Shown piece by piece: positions 46,484 to 60,600 of a stretch of 64,000 bases of DNA. The notes under the pieces are model-generated. The model did not search any database, was not told the origin of the DNA, and saw only the letters and a list, made by a program, of their open reading frames with translations. The position numbers were made by a program, and so were the translations under genes. Within the stretch, counting starts at the first letter, position 1, and every line of letters starts with the position of its first letter. Source of the stretch: Apiotrichum sp. Y4204 (taxonomy: Eukaryota; Basidiomycota; Tremellomycetes; Trichosporonales; Trichosporonaceae); the NCBI GenBank assembly GCA_025531455.1, contig JAMYHL010000038.1:62001-126000 (forward strand). Reading direction: 5' to 3'.

Positions 46484-49400
46484 CTACTTCTTGCCCCGTT
46501 TCGGTCGCGCATTGTAGTTGAACGCCACCGGCTCCTCGCCGTCGTAGAACATGGCCTGCACGGTCACCTTTGTGCGCTTGAGCTTCTCCACCGGCCGATC
46601 AAGGACGTTGCCGTGCGCATCGAGCGGGATCTGCGCTTCGCTCTTGAGTGCGGAACGCGTCGGAGGTCGGTCGGGAGCGGCTGGGGGCTCGCTTCCTAGC
46701 CCGCCACGAATGACGGTCAGGGAGCGGTTCCAGCGCACAAACTTGTCGGCCCCATCTTCTGTTCCGTTCTCACTCCCGCTCAACCGCGCGCGCTTCGCGG
46801 GCCTGGCAGGCGTGCTGTACTCCTCCTCGTCACCGGGCCCGACAGTGACTTGGACTTGCTCGATTAAAGGCTGATCATCGTCAGACACGGAGCTGCTGCG
46901 CAGGCGTCGGCGCGCACGCGCGTTCCGTTCTGCCTTCTTCTCCTCCTCTTCCCGCTCCGCAGTCTTGGTGATCTTAGACGTCGGGGACGGTGGTCGCGGG
47001 CCGGGAACGCGGACAATCTGGCGATCAATCGCACAGAGATACACCTGGTTGCGCATTGTGTTGCGTGTGGTTGCCGACTTGAGCTCCTTCTCGGACATGT
47101 TGGGAACAATCGAAGGAACGGGTGTCGGTTTAGCTCGCTGCGCGGTGGGTGCCACAATCGGCGGCGGAGGAACACGAGTTCGTGTTGACCGCCGGGCTCC
47201 GCGACCACTTTCCGGAGTGGGCGAGGCAGGGTCTGGTCGAGGCGCTTCCTGCTGTTCGCTAGCAGGTGCAGGGGCAGGAATCGGAATAGAAGAGGTGCTG
47301 GTGGTGCTTCCGTTCGTCGTTCGAGTTGGGCCTGCGCTTGCGCTACTGCTGGCGACATTGGTCTGTTTGCCAGAGTCGTTGCCTGCGCTTGTTTCCGCCT
47401 CGTTCCTCGATTCGGTGGCAACATCAGCTGGCGCTGATGATTCCTCGGCGGGAGCCTCGTCTACCTCCATCTTCTCCTCCTGAGGGGGTTCTGCCCTCAC
47501 TTCCTCGACCTCCTCTGCGGGTTCAGATCGCGCCTCAGACAGTCGCGGCATGAGCGACGTCGAGAATGGCCGCGTAGCCGGGCCAAGACCCGTGCGCATC
47601 TTCTGAGCCGACGAGGGCTGCGCGGAGGCGGGAGAGGGTCGAGTAAGGTGAAGCTTGAGCGGCGTGCTGGCTGGGCGAGCCGGTGAAGGCGCCTGGGGTT
47701 AGTTAAAGACTCGTGAGGCTTCAAGGCTCATACTCACAACTCTGCCCACGCGCTGGCTCGTGGGAGTTGCCATCGGCCGTACAGGCTTCCCCATGACACT
47801 CGCGCGATTTGGTGAGCGGAAAGCCCCGGATGCAAGACCGGAGCCGAGGGAGAACTGCAGGCCGGCGTCTCGAACAGGGCGTGTGGCAAAGCTGCGCCCG
47901 CCGACAGCGACAGTAGAGCGGTCGACCGACTGGATAGCTGAGAACGGGCGCTTGAGGGACGGGACAGGTGTGGCCTGAGGCACATTGGCCGGGATTGGAG
48001 TGACCAGCTCCTGAAGTGGCTCAACGATGGACGCGGCGAGAGGGGGGACTGGGGCGATTTTGGTTGCACGGTGGATAACCGGGGCTGTTGGCCTCTTTCC
48101 GACAGGGCGGGGAATGCCGGTAACCACAGTTTTCCGTGGAACTGGTATGCCTGATGTTGCTGGCTTGATTGGATTCTTCAGCGCGCTCTTCAGCGGCTTC
48201 GCCCTTGATTCGCCATGCTGCAAACGCTCGACGCGTGCCGGGGCAGAGACAGCGTCATTCGAAAGGTGTGGCCGTCCCTCAGGTGGTGTCACCTTGTTGA
48301 CGCTGACTGCCAACGGCTGCGAACGGCTTTCAGCCATGACCCGAGGGCTTTTCCCCAAAGCAGGACTCTTTGCTGGTGACAAGACGTTCTTTGCAGGCGA
48401 GAAGGAGGACATCTTTGATGACACAATCCAGTCCAGCTGGCCTCGAATCGCTGCCGCCTTCTTCTCCGCGCGACGTCGGGCCCTGTCTGCATCATTATTC
48501 TCGATCTGCGATGCTTTCAAGACCCGGTTGGGGCGCTCGCTGTAAGAGATTGGGGGGCGGTTCGGACGGGTGGACGCGGGCGTTTTTGGGAGCGGACCCA
48601 TGCTGGGTGCAAGACGGCGGGGCGTTATGACTGGCAGGATGCGCGAGCTTGGGCTGTCTAAAGATGGTAACGCAAGAGTCATCTCCGGCGTAGCCCCCGG
48701 CGGTGCGATATCGGCAGGTGCCGGGTCCAAGCCGCGCATCGGTGTGACGGTGGACGTTGAGGGTGAAGCCACGCTAAACACCGGCATGACCATTGGCCCA
48801 CGAGCAACTATCGGCGAGTTGAGTTCCGAGTCATACGACATATCCGCTGCCACTTCCGAGGGGGTCTGAGGAAAGGTCTGCCGCAACGGTGTAGTTTTGA
48901 CAGGCGTGAAAGCGGGTCGCGCCTGTGGAGAGGGTTCACTCGAGACCGCAGGGCGAGGGACGTCTGGAGCCTTGTCCGGAGTCCACTGGGGGTGAATCAA
49001 GAAGGGGTCCTCCAGAGCAACCGAGAAGTCGGACGCTGCAGATGCCGAGCTTCCAAGAAAAGGATTCTCAAGCACGCTGGATGTCGCCGCGCTGCTGAGG
49101 TCGGAGCTGTCCATGTCAAGAGTATCACAGGCGATAGACGTATCCTCCAGTGGTCCCAGGTCGGGGTCGTCAAGATCGAGCATTGAGAGTCCTCCCATGT
49201 CAATCTGCGTCGCGACGTCTGGCGTGAGTTCGGATCTCTATAGCCAACTCACCTCCTTCCTTGTTTTCAAAGCCTAGCGTGACTGCAGTGTCCGGTTCCC
49301 GTTCGCCAGTCATCATGTAGTCATCTTCCTCAGATCCATAGTAGAGGTCGGGGAGCATCGTGTTCTCCTTGTCCGTCTCCTCGTCACTCATGGGGATTTG

Positions 49401-50003
49401 GCGGAACATGTGCTCCTCAGCATTGAAGCTCGGCATGTCTTCCGGAGTGACATCTGGCGACTCAAGGACGACATCACTGGTGGTGGCAGCCATGGGCTGA
49501 GAGCTGGGGCCGGCCTCGGGCTCTTCACTCAGCCTGGATACCTCCTCCTCGTTCTCCTCCTGCACAGACAGCCTGTCCAAGACCTCTCCATCCGCAACTT
49601 TGTCCAGGCTGTTGGTCGCCTTCTCCAGCTCGGCATGGACCAGTGTCTTGCGACGCACAAACTCCCGCGAGCTGCGCGTATTCACACGATTGACAAGCGA
49701 CGATCGTCGGCGGCCAGCAATCGTGGAGAGGTTGTGTGATGCGGGAGAGGGGGGTATGGAGCGGGAGAGCGTGGCCACAATCTTGCGTTCTATGGGGTTG
49801 TGTGCGCCGAAGAAGACGCCAGCCTCATCATCGTCTGATGCAATCTCAAAGGACGACAGCTCCGACTCGGTTGAAGAGTCGACCTCATCCTCCGATGCCA
49901 GGCAATTGTGAGGTGAGACAGACTGTTCGAGGATGGAACATGTGCTCTGCTGAACCCGCTGCGGCGTTGGCGACACGATTGGCGGTGCGTCCGCTGAGGA
50001 CAT
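46484..50003 (-). CDS. Large disordered protein with a KEN box, unknown function
   Basis: Not recognised. Exons 50003-49253, 49218-47738, 47692-46484 give 1146 aa; introns are 34 and 45 nt and phases close. It is almost entirely Ser/Pro/Glu/Ala-rich and predicted disordered. The N-terminus has acidic patches (SEDEVDSSTESELSSFE) and a KEN box at residues 212-214 (DEETDKENTML). The middle has many basic S/T-P motifs (SSFSPAKNVLSPAKSPALGK), typical CDK/MAPK sites, and a short basic helical segment (ADRARRRAEKKAAAIRG). The C-terminus ends NYNARPKRGKK. The pattern suggests a cell-cycle-regulated chromatin or spindle protein; this is inference only. Confidence 0.7.
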
Positions 50004-53000
50004 GGTGATATGCGAAGTGCGAGAGCACTGAGGGAGAGGGGGAAACCGAAATCTGTGTCGATGTGGGGTGTCTCGATTGTGGAGGCGGAGTGACGAGCGC
50101 CGGAAGGGGTTTGTGAGAGATCGGGAGGAGGTGTGAGGGGGGCAATGACAGGAGAGACCGGTACTGCTGGGTGCTTTGGAACGAGTGTGTTTACGTGTAC
50201 CGCATTGAAGATCGGAGAGTTTGACGGACGGATCTGTACGACCTGAACAGTAGCTGAACAGATAGATGGTTGTATGTATCACGATGATTGAGACAAGAGA
50301 AAAACGAGACGAAGGGGAGAAGAGAATTGTTTGTTGTTGTCTGGGTCGGTGAGCACGGGGGGTGTGGTTCTCTTGTTGTGTTTTGCTCATTGAGCCGGGG
50401 GTGGCGCGTGCTTTTTTTGCTTTCTTGTGGTGATGATGGAATGAATGACCTTTGTTTGTTTGGGTCATTTACAAGACACACTAAAAGGGGTATTGACATT
50501 ACATAATACGACTTCATCACGGCCAGTAAAGTCACGTGATGATGGCGACGAAGGATCATGAGGGAACATGATTGAGGTTTGGGATGCTGAGACAAAAGGG
50601 AAGGTGCCAAGCCAAGACAAAGCCATTAGGAGGGGGGGTATTCAGGGACTTTTGCTCTGAAATCCTAATGAACTCATACATCTGGGCCACCGCCATTGCC
50701 GATGTTGTTAATTACCGCTAATCACCGGTAGTCTTGGGGGGTTCAACAGAACATACCTCATTACGACAGCAGCCTCGCCCATGAATCGTATGATGCAGTT
50801 CGAGTCCCCGATCCCCGATGAGACGTGGATGATGTATGCTATGCGTCATGGGCCAGACAGAGTATCACAGTGATTGCTGTTCTGTCAATTACCTCTTTCC
50901 CCTAATGTTCTAGGTGCTGATCTACATTGTTTAGCGGTATGCGGCTTGAGTGATAGAAGGAATGCCACGCAGTCTCGCTTCGCTACGATCACGATTCAAA
51001 GGTCGAACCCTGTGGACTGTGAAGATTAGGTCTCATTCGTTCCAGAGTATCGTTGCGATCGTTGCCACATTGGGAAAGAAAATGGTGTAACACGGAGAGA
51101 TACCAGAGATCTGCGGATTATCGTAACTGGTATCTCTGTCCGTATGGATGGACTGTTGTTTCGCCGACGAGATCCGTGCCATCCAGGCCTGCCACTTGAG
51201 TGCCAAACGACATGCCGTCCTCTGGCGATAACCCAAATTGAGAGGCTCAAGTGCCCTCTTGTTGCACACCCCGCATAGAAATGATGTCGGAGATGGGTCC
51301 GAGAACCGGCCGATTATGCTCGGTCGTTGAGAGAACGGGAGGAACAAGCTTACCAATAATTTCTTGTCCACCCTGTACCGCCCCGCCCGCCTGCAAGTTC
51401 ACGTTCCGACCTCTGCAAGGTTACGATCGCTGCCGATGTCGATACCACCAGGATTCTCGGCACACGCGATGACCTGGCAGGGAGACTGCGCCTCGGACAG
51501 AGCGGAGCTAGGATGAGATTGGCATTTCAGTCTGGGCCATGAAGGTTGATCATCGACTAGCGATGCGCCCGGCTTTGCCAAACGTGCTGATTTCTGGCGC
51601 CTGGCGCGCATGGCTTCGGGAGTACAGGATTGATGCGCTAGGTGATGCCCGTTCTGGACACTCTATGACCTGGCGTAGGACATTCGGGAAGTGGGAGACG
51701 TAAACGGTGTGCACATCCGTGTAGAAAGGCTGTAATTGGAAGATGCCGTAGGAAGCTGGGGTACTGATGATGCTTGACGATGATGATGCTGATGATGTTA
51801 CATTGACATTTTGAACTGGTAAAAAACGTGCCTGGGCGCCTGAGACTGTTCAGAGGAACAATAGCGACTCTGCTGCAAATAGCTCCCCTGTGATCCTGTG
51901 ATAAGTAGCAGTTGGCTGCGCAGCGTACGCAGCAGTCGTTGCTCACGGTAATCACGGGTCTTTGAGTAGTTGTGACTCGGTCACTCGCACCACTCGGCCA
52001 CTTGATGTCCCTGCGCCCGTCATACAAGGCAAGATCAGCAGGCGCATCGCTGAACGCTGATCGCTGATCGTCGTGCTACACGATTGCAGGTTGCTTGAGC
52101 GCTGTTCTATCGCCACAGTCACCCAAATTCATCTTGGGGAGACGATGAAACAGCTCTTTACTTGTGAATGCCGCTTGTCAAGAGCATATCGAGGATATTA
52201 GCAGTCCTACGTGCTACATGATCACGCTGCGTACCAAAGCAGCCCCTGCCGCCAGGCACCGAGTATCCCTATCAGCCACGTTCCCTCCCATGCCCCCCTT
52301 TGGCACTCACAATCACAGCCGGCGTAGCCGTCTAGCCGTCCTTGGGTATGCCCCCGCTTTTGTTAACCCCAGGCCCGCCCAGCGCCCAGCCCCCCAGCCA
52401 GCGGGTGGGTGGGTGTGGTGTGACTCTGATTGCCAGAGGTAGGTCCCTGTCTGTCCCATGGATTCCACTGAGACGGTGCCACGAGGACAGGGGCCCTACA
52501 AGGGCGCAAGGGCACAAGGGCTCGCGGGCGCAAGGGACCGGGGGGACCAACCGGGCCAACAGCCAACAGGCCACAGGCCAAGAGCCAGCGGCCAGCGGGG
52601 TCAACGGGGTCCTTGTAGCCCCTCATCCCATCGCGCTACCCCATCGCGCTACATGCTTGCATCGCGCTCACCCCTGTGCTGCGTACAACCTGCGTACCTG
52701 CACCCGCTCAGCGCCAGCTACGCATATCGACATATCCCATCCCATCACATATCCCATCGCTCCTCCCCCCCGCCCCCCGCGCGCACATCCGTCTGCAAAA
52801 GGGGACAAGAAAGTGTGGGATCTCTAGCAATCTTTGTAGTGCGCAGTGCTTGCCTCCCTGCCTCCCTCCCTCCCCTCCCTCCCCGGTGCGCACGCTCTAG
52901 CTCCGGCCTCCAATCCATATCTTCCGCACAACACACCCACACCACCCCTCACACTCACCCTCTTGATCCTTCATACCCATCCCACGACCATCACTCAACG

Positions 53001-54630
53001 CCCTCTGATCCGACAACACACGCACAATACACACACGCACAAATCATCCTCCCACTCACCGCCCCGGGAAGGAACAGCGACGACACCAAATACACGTATA
53101 GTGACAGAGTAGAGAAGGAGAGAAAGCAAGTCACACGTCTGTGTCCCATCGGCCATCGTCGCCAACAGTCGTTCCCTTGATCACCTGCCATTGATCATTC
53201 GCCTATCGGGCACGCCTTTTCTCTCCTCACTCTCCTCTGATCCTCTTAGCCCCTCTCTTCTTCTTTCCAGTTTGTCGGGAATAAGAGCCAGTCACATACC
53301 ACGCCACACCCTCTGCTGGGACCTCCCGCGCCTCATCTCGCCTCCTGGACGTGTTCACCCTGTACACCGCCAGAGCGCCAGAAAGAACCTGGTCGATACC
53401 TACTGGTTCAGCAGACTGCTGTCACTGGCCACTAAGATTGAGGGCTCTCTGGATCTCTGTTCAGCTGTGTCTGATCGATCTCCTTTGATCCATCCCTCCA
53501 CTCGTCCTCGTCCTCTTCGCGTCCGCGTCGGCGTCCCCGGGCCACCCCGTTCCCGTCTTCTTCTTCTCTTCTCTAAACACACTCGGACCCACAGCTTCTC
53601 TGCGCCTCCGTTTTCTTTCCTTTGCCTCTGTTGGTGCGCGCGCAGCCGAAGGAAAACAACTCCCCATCGCATCTCGGGACGCGCACCTACCGTCCTGAGC
53701 GCCAGCATTTGGTTGGACTCTGCATCTCACTCCTTCCATCTTCCTTCTCTCAGTTCACTCCCCCTGCGCGCACCGCTTCCACAGCCATCACCACCACCGA
53801 CGCCACCATCACTCTTTCCTTCTCCTCACGCGCTGTTGTCCTCATTCCGACTTGTTAACGAACTCGCTTCTCGGCATCTCCCTTAAGTGCAGCTGCTTTC
53901 CCGACTGCTGCCGAACGTCACGTATCCTCGACACCTCGGACCCCGGACACGCCGCTGGCCGTTCGGTTGCCCCATCTTCCAAGTTACCCCACGACCTGTT
54001 CACAGTGAGTATACTGGATCACTACATTCTCGACACCCATCACTTCTCTTGTCACCACCAGACCAATCCCTGTGAATATTGTGCATTCCCAACCCCTCTC
54101 CAGCCATCCACCCATTCATCGTCAATTGCTTCACCAAGGCCGTTCTGGATCATTTCTTATAAAGCTGTCTGTCCCACACCCTCTGTTGTCCTTCTGTTCA
54201 AAGAAGTTGCACCGTCCCTTTGAGCCCTTTGCATCCCTTGAGCGCACCCACCGCCTTGAACGGGAACCGACGAGCCCGTGGTGCCAGCTTCGGTTGTCGC
54301 GCTCGAGGGCATGTTCCAGGCTGAGTGTGAGATGAGAAACATTACCGCTCATTGTGCGAGACTGCAACGTGCACCTCACGCCTCGTCTCCGCCTGATCAA
54401 CCTCCAGATCACACATCACAGATCGCACACACTCTTTCGGCTGCACTTTCCCATTACACTTGCGTTCTTACATCTAAATTCATCACATCTTCTCATACAT
54501 TGTAGCTTTGTAGCACCTCCATCTTCTGCTTCCCTCTTCCTCACTCTCCGCTCCGTTATTCTATTCAACACCAGTGCTGACACCGCTGCCCAGCCCTCTC
54601 ATGACGGACCGCTATTGAATTGAAAGTGCA
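50004..54630. other. Long divergent intergenic region upstream of DYRK kinase
   Basis: 4.6 kb with no supported gene. From about 52.6 to 54.6 kb the plus strand is markedly pyrimidine-rich, as in a long 5' leader of the kinase gene, possibly with leader introns. Imperfect GGGCGCAAGGGCACAAGGG-type repeats occur at 52499-52545. The 50.6-52.2 kb part is less GC-rich and featureless. Confidence 0.5.
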
Positions 54631-57600
54631 ATGTCCTATCCCGCCGCGCGAGGTTCGCCCCCCCGCGCCGGGCTCTCACTACACGCGGCTGCCTACACGC
54701 TTCACACCGATTCGACCAGCGCCCAACCCACTGTCTCCTCCACACCCTCGAGCCGCGTTGTGTCCGGCGCGCATGGGACACAGAGGCGACATGTGTCAGC
54801 GTCGGCGTCACCGCCACAGCCATTCAATGAGTCGGGCAGGTTTGAGGATGCGGCTTATGAGAACGGTAGCGGCTCCGGTTACCATGGGTCCTCTGCTGCC
54901 AATGGCAGGGGCTTCTATGTAACAACAGCGGAACTTGCTGGTCCTTCCCATTCCTACCACGCCTCTCACACAACAGATCGCTACCCGTCTGTCCCACCGG
55001 CGTCCTCCGCCGACGTGTCGTGTAGTAGTGCAGGCCCAGCTGAAGGCAGTGAACGCCTACCTTCGGGGTCGCCGCAACAAACAACGCCGACAGGTGGAAG
55101 CTCACTTCCTTCCTCCACAATGCGTGGTCGGCGCGCCCCAGCACCTCCAGCGTTGGACCTCCGCTCGGATCGACCACCACCCCTGCCGCCAGGGGCCGCC
55201 GCTCCTTCGGGCCTGGATGACTGGGACGTCTACGTGCGGCAGCATCAGCCGCAGCAGCCCCGCATGTCGTACCAGGTAGTGAGTGGCCCTGTGACGATAG
55301 GAACTGACGAAAAGCCGTCATCGGCACAACGCCCCGCGTTATCGCTGAACACGGGTCGGCACGCGTCCGGACAGCCAGCTCAACCAGCAGCAGCTCGAGT
55401 GGAAGCTGTTCCCTTCCCCATCCAACATGCCACTCCTCCGACGCTCTCTCCATCTCATTCCTATCGATCCATCCCACTCTCCGCCTTCGGGCCCACACCC
55501 GGCGACGACAACACGCGCGTTTCCGTTATTGATCCACGTGCTTCCGTAGCAAGCTCGGATCGTACAGGTGTCAACGGGGATCGCGTCTCGTACGTTTGAC
55601 TGTGTCGACGGTGCACCGCGCGGATGCTGACATACAATTCAGAATTGACTCGTACTACCTTGGCGCTGGATACGGGAACGAGGGGGGTCTTTCCCCCGGA
55701 GAACGCCACTCGTCTCTCACTCCAAGTACACCGGAATACTTCGACCCGTCAAACATTGACCGGCGAGGCTTAATCGGAGTCGGAGAACTTGCCACGCCGC
55801 GTTGGGGACCGTCCGAGACCAGGCACTTGCGAACCCCGAGTATGTCGCATGACTTCTCTCTCACACCACCCGTTCCCCCTCTTGATCGCTCCCTGTTAGT
55901 CGGCTCAGCTCCTGGCAATCAGTCGGGGTGGACCAAGCGGTCGGAAACCAGTTCGGCTGCTAGCCTGGGAGGAAATCCACTGGAGCAGGTTATGGAGCGG
56001 TCAGAGGACACGCCTCGCAAGGATCGCATGCGCCACCGGTCTGTATCCCACGAGCACCCACAGCGACAGGCCAGCATCAGTTCTCAGCAGGGTCTGAACG
56101 CTCTGGACAATCTCCTTTCGTTGTCATCATTAGGGGAATTTTCCTTCGACTCCACGATTGAACCAACGCAGTTTGCCGCATCTCTCAACATGCCCGAGCC
56201 CAAGATCACCCCTTCGTCGTCGATGCGAAACCGTGATTTGCGTGCATCTGCTCCACCGGCGCCCAAAGGCTATGCTTCCACGTTCACAGTTCCGGACGCC
56301 GCGCCCCCACTCCCTCCCAAAATCCTGGACGGGCCTCTGTCTGCACCGCCAAGTGCCCCGCCCCTTACCATCCCTCCAGGCGCCGCTGCTCCTGAACTAC
56401 CTCCCTCAACACCCACAACAGCATTACCCGTTTCGTCAACACTACCCACTTCAGGGAGCGCGCGAGAACGCATCTATGCCAGGCGTGCGTCGCGTCAGCA
56501 AGCTGCAGCGGCCGCTGCTGGCATTCCCCCACCACAGATGATCGACCTTCCCCCACTTCCTGTGCCCAAGATGTCGCCACCTGACTCTGCCGATTCTCAG
56601 ACGCAGACGTTCCGCGAGTCACGCAAGACACCGCCATCCGGTGGACGCGACGCAGGTCGTGAGCGAGAGCCGTCTGTTGTGTCCAGGCGCCGAACATTAG
56701 CAAGCCCGAGTCACGATATACTACGCCATATCGCTCCCAAGGACTTTTCGCACTTACCCCCCAGTCCATCAAGTGCTTCTATCAATCAATTTTTACGCGG
56801 ATCATCTGCGACCACAACTACAACACGCGCCGCCGCGACGCGCACGCCGCCTCCCGGGTCGTTCAGCTCGCACACACCAAAGTCATCCGCCGCAGGAGTT
56901 TCACGTTCCGACTCGGTTCGCTCTCGGTCACGGTCACAGTCTATGAAGGTCGGTGAGGTCGCCGCCACTGCAGAGGCGCTCCGCAAACTTGACGGCCTTG
57001 GTGCAACACCGATGAGTAAGAAGATGTCGTCTGGGTCATCGGCGACACCAAAGCCTCGGCCGCCGTCGCCTTCTGATGCTGCCAAACGTCTCACTGCAAA
57101 GAGCAGTGTCTCTAGCATTCAGACTGGTAGAGGCAAGGAATCCCCTCTAAACAACTGGTGCGAGATCAGCTACAACGACCTGACGGCCATGACGACTCCA
57201 GGTGCACCTACACCCCCGTCCCGGAGCAACCGAGCTTCGCGCGACGCCTCAATGCACGCCTCAGAACCGCCACCGTTGACATTTGAACAGAAGGCCCGTG
57301 AATCGTCCCCCAGCCTTGTCGGAACACCTACCTCGCGGGATTCACACACCCAGCCGCCAACCACGGTCACTCCTCCAGCTGTAGCTCGCGACTTCCGAGC
57401 TGAAAAGGCTGCCCGTCGCCCGAGCATTCAAAGCGACTTGTCATCTTCTGATGGAATACTCGACGACCCTGCTGCCGAAGGCTACGTACCACCGGTCCCT
57501 CCGTTACCACGCGGATACATGTCGATGCGCCAAGGTCTTGTCCCCGCTGGGTCAAATCTTCACACCTCTTCCTCTCAGCATCTGATGACCAAGTATGTCC

Positions 57601-60600
57601 CCATTCACAACGAGGATGAGGTTCGGACTCCTCAACCTGCACCGACTCAACAACCGGCGACCGCGTTCCCTGCTCCTCATAAGAGCTCGCCGGATATGCC
57701 ATCCGCGACTTTCTCATCCATGCCTGTCAACGACACACCGCGGACTCGCACAATGAGCAAGAAATGGTCGTTTTCGTCAGCACTCAGTCTCAACAAATTG
57801 CACAAAGAGAAAGAGCCGTCGCTGTCGCCGAGCCAGTCACCCGCGCACAAGTTATCTCCCAGCGCGACCTTCACTCGCTCTCCAAGCAATCATGTCAGCC
57901 TGTCGCCCTCGACAATGACCTCGTCGCCGAAACACGCAGTGGAGTCCCCGTCAACCCCAGCTACGCCTTGGCAGGAGAGTGGAAGCGGTGGAGACTTGTC
58001 CTCACCGCAGTCTCATGTGCACCAGCCGTCGCAGTCATCGGATTCTGCCAACGCGTCATTCGACTCTTCGACCAACCATGCCGGGTCTGCCGCACCTGCA
58101 AGTCAATCTGGCCATTCTAGCCACACCGGCCTCGCACCGCCTTCCCTGTCCAAGAGTGGGTCTAAGCGCCTAACCCCTTCGTCGATTCCGTTCTTCCGTC
58201 GCGCATCGTCTTCTTCGGTGTCCATTTCGAACAAGCTGCAGTCGCCTGTGGAACACCAACATCACGCTCCTCGGTTCTCGGTGCAGGCGCCATCACACCC
58301 TCCCTCGGCGTTGACAGTTGCGCCATCAGGAGCAACCACGCAGCGAACCCCATCCGGAACGCGCAAGTCAATGTTGGGCATGCACATACCCTCAATGTTG
58401 CGCGGAAGCGGATCCAAGCGCGGCATGTCGCAACAACTCTCACCTCAGGCTGTTGAGTCTCAAATGACGCAGATGCGGCTAGAGGCGGCGAGACCCCAAG
58501 AGACGGCCACCAGCAAGGTTGGGTCTATTGGTCGCACTGGGCGGGCTCGTGGGATGGTGAGTACACACGGTATGTGTGAAGCTAATCGGCAGACTGTGTC
58601 GTCCGGTGGGGATCAGGGCATTGTCACGTCGCTGTCGCGCAAACCGTCCACAAACACACGCTACGCGGCCAGGGGCGAAATGGATGTTAACGGTGCTCAA
58701 TCCACCGTTAAACCCACAAAGGTTCCTTCGGCCACTCTTCCGTCAACAGTCGCCCAGCCCTCTTTGCACGGCGCATCCTCTCAGGCATCGCTGCGCAAAT
58801 CCGAGACGCGGGCGCCGCCATCGGCTACTCCTACCAAGATTCCCCGCATGACCTCGCGTCCCTCTGTAACGACTCCGAGCACGACCGCTCAAAGCACCCA
58901 GAGCGCTCACAGTGCCAGCATGCCTCCGCCTTCCCTCCCACCACCTGGTATTACCTCGAGCCGCAGCAGTAACACGCTTGCCTCGTCGGGCGGCAACGGA
59001 TCTGCCTATGACGCCACTGATGTGACCAAGAGCGAATTTGGCACAACAACATCGAATATCAGACAGTCGCTTCAGACGGGATCCACATCTGCGGCCCATC
59101 GTGCCCATCTTCTTGCCCCGATGTCGACGCGTAAACACAGCATGTCGGGAATTCCGGCGCCACCACCTTCTGCTTCCATTCATTCCACCGTTAAACCGCG
59201 CGAGCGTGAAGGCTCTTCCACGACTGCTAGCGGCATACCCGCATCTTCCTCACGCCGCAACCTTCCTCAGCTTCCCTCATCTGCAACCGCCATGACTATT
59301 TCTGCCGCTGCCAAAGCGCGCCCTGCGGCGTCGGTTCGGAACTCGCCGACCACCGACGAAGCAAACAATTCGGCGCAGATGAAGTCGTCCAAGTCGTTCC
59401 ACAGCAAGGCAGCCACCGGGCACACACGAATGTCAATGTCATCGTCCGTTGGTGCCTCTGGCTCCAGGCGCCAGTCTCTGGCCTCTGAATCCAACTATGA
59501 CAGCCCTGCGGACGATGAGGAAACCCTCGCGGACTCTGAAATGGCGTCGTACGTTGCCCGTCGCAAGGCCCGCGCGGCGTCAGCTTCGGGATCCAAGAAG
59601 GACGACCTCAGCGACCTCATTGGCTTCCCCAAGGATATTACGCCTGCGGATGCTATCAGCCAACGACACTTCATCTCGCGCTACCTCAACACGCTTTCCG
59701 ATTATGAGCGCAAAGAGGTCCTCGACTTTGACTTCATCTACTATGTGGCACACAATGTCCGCCGCGGACCGCAGCCCGACGGCAAGGTGTACAATCACGG
59801 CTACGACGATGAGCGCGGCGACTACATCGTTGTCGAGGGTGACCACCTCTGCTACCGCTATGAGGTGGTCGGTGTGCTTGGTAAGGGTTCGTTCGGCCAG
59901 GTTGTCCATTGCCGGGACCACAAAACGGGTGGCTCGGTTGCGGTCAAGATCATCCGCAACAAGAAGCGCTTCCACGCACAGGCGCTCGTCGAGGTCAAGA
60001 TTCTTCAGCAGATCGTTGAGTGGGATCCGCAAGACAAACACTTTATGGTGAAGATGACCGACCACTTCTACTTCCGCGGCCACCTCTGCATTGTCACCGA
60101 ACTTCTAAGCATCAACCTCTACGAGCTGATCAAGGCGAATCAGTTCTGTGGCTTCTCGACCGTCCTCATTCGCCGGTTTACGACTCAAATGCTCGCGTCG
60201 CTTACCCTCATGCGCTCTCACCGTATCGTGCATTGCGACCTCAAGCCTGAGAACATCCTGCTTCGCCACCCAGCCAAGAGCGGTATCAAAGTTATCGACT
60301 TTGGTTCCTCATGCCACGAATCGGAGAAGGGTGAGTGACAAATATCCGTGCGCAAACTAACGTTCAGTGTACACGTACATCCAGTCGCGTTTCTACCGCA
60401 GCCCGGAGGTTATCCTGGGTATGAACTACGCGATGGCAATCGACATGTGGAGTCTCGGCTGTATCTTAGCGGAACTCTACACCGGCTACCCTATATTTCC
60501 CGGCGAGAACGAACACGAGCAGCTCGCGTGCATCATGGAGGTCCTTGGCGTCCCTGACTCGTACATTGTGCAGAAGGCGTCGCGCCGTAAACTCTTCTTC

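Noticed and set aside
52495..52610. Possible minisatellite of GGGCGCAAGGGCAC-like units
   Set aside because: Units are too few and irregular to call a defined repeat; recorded only within the intergenic note.
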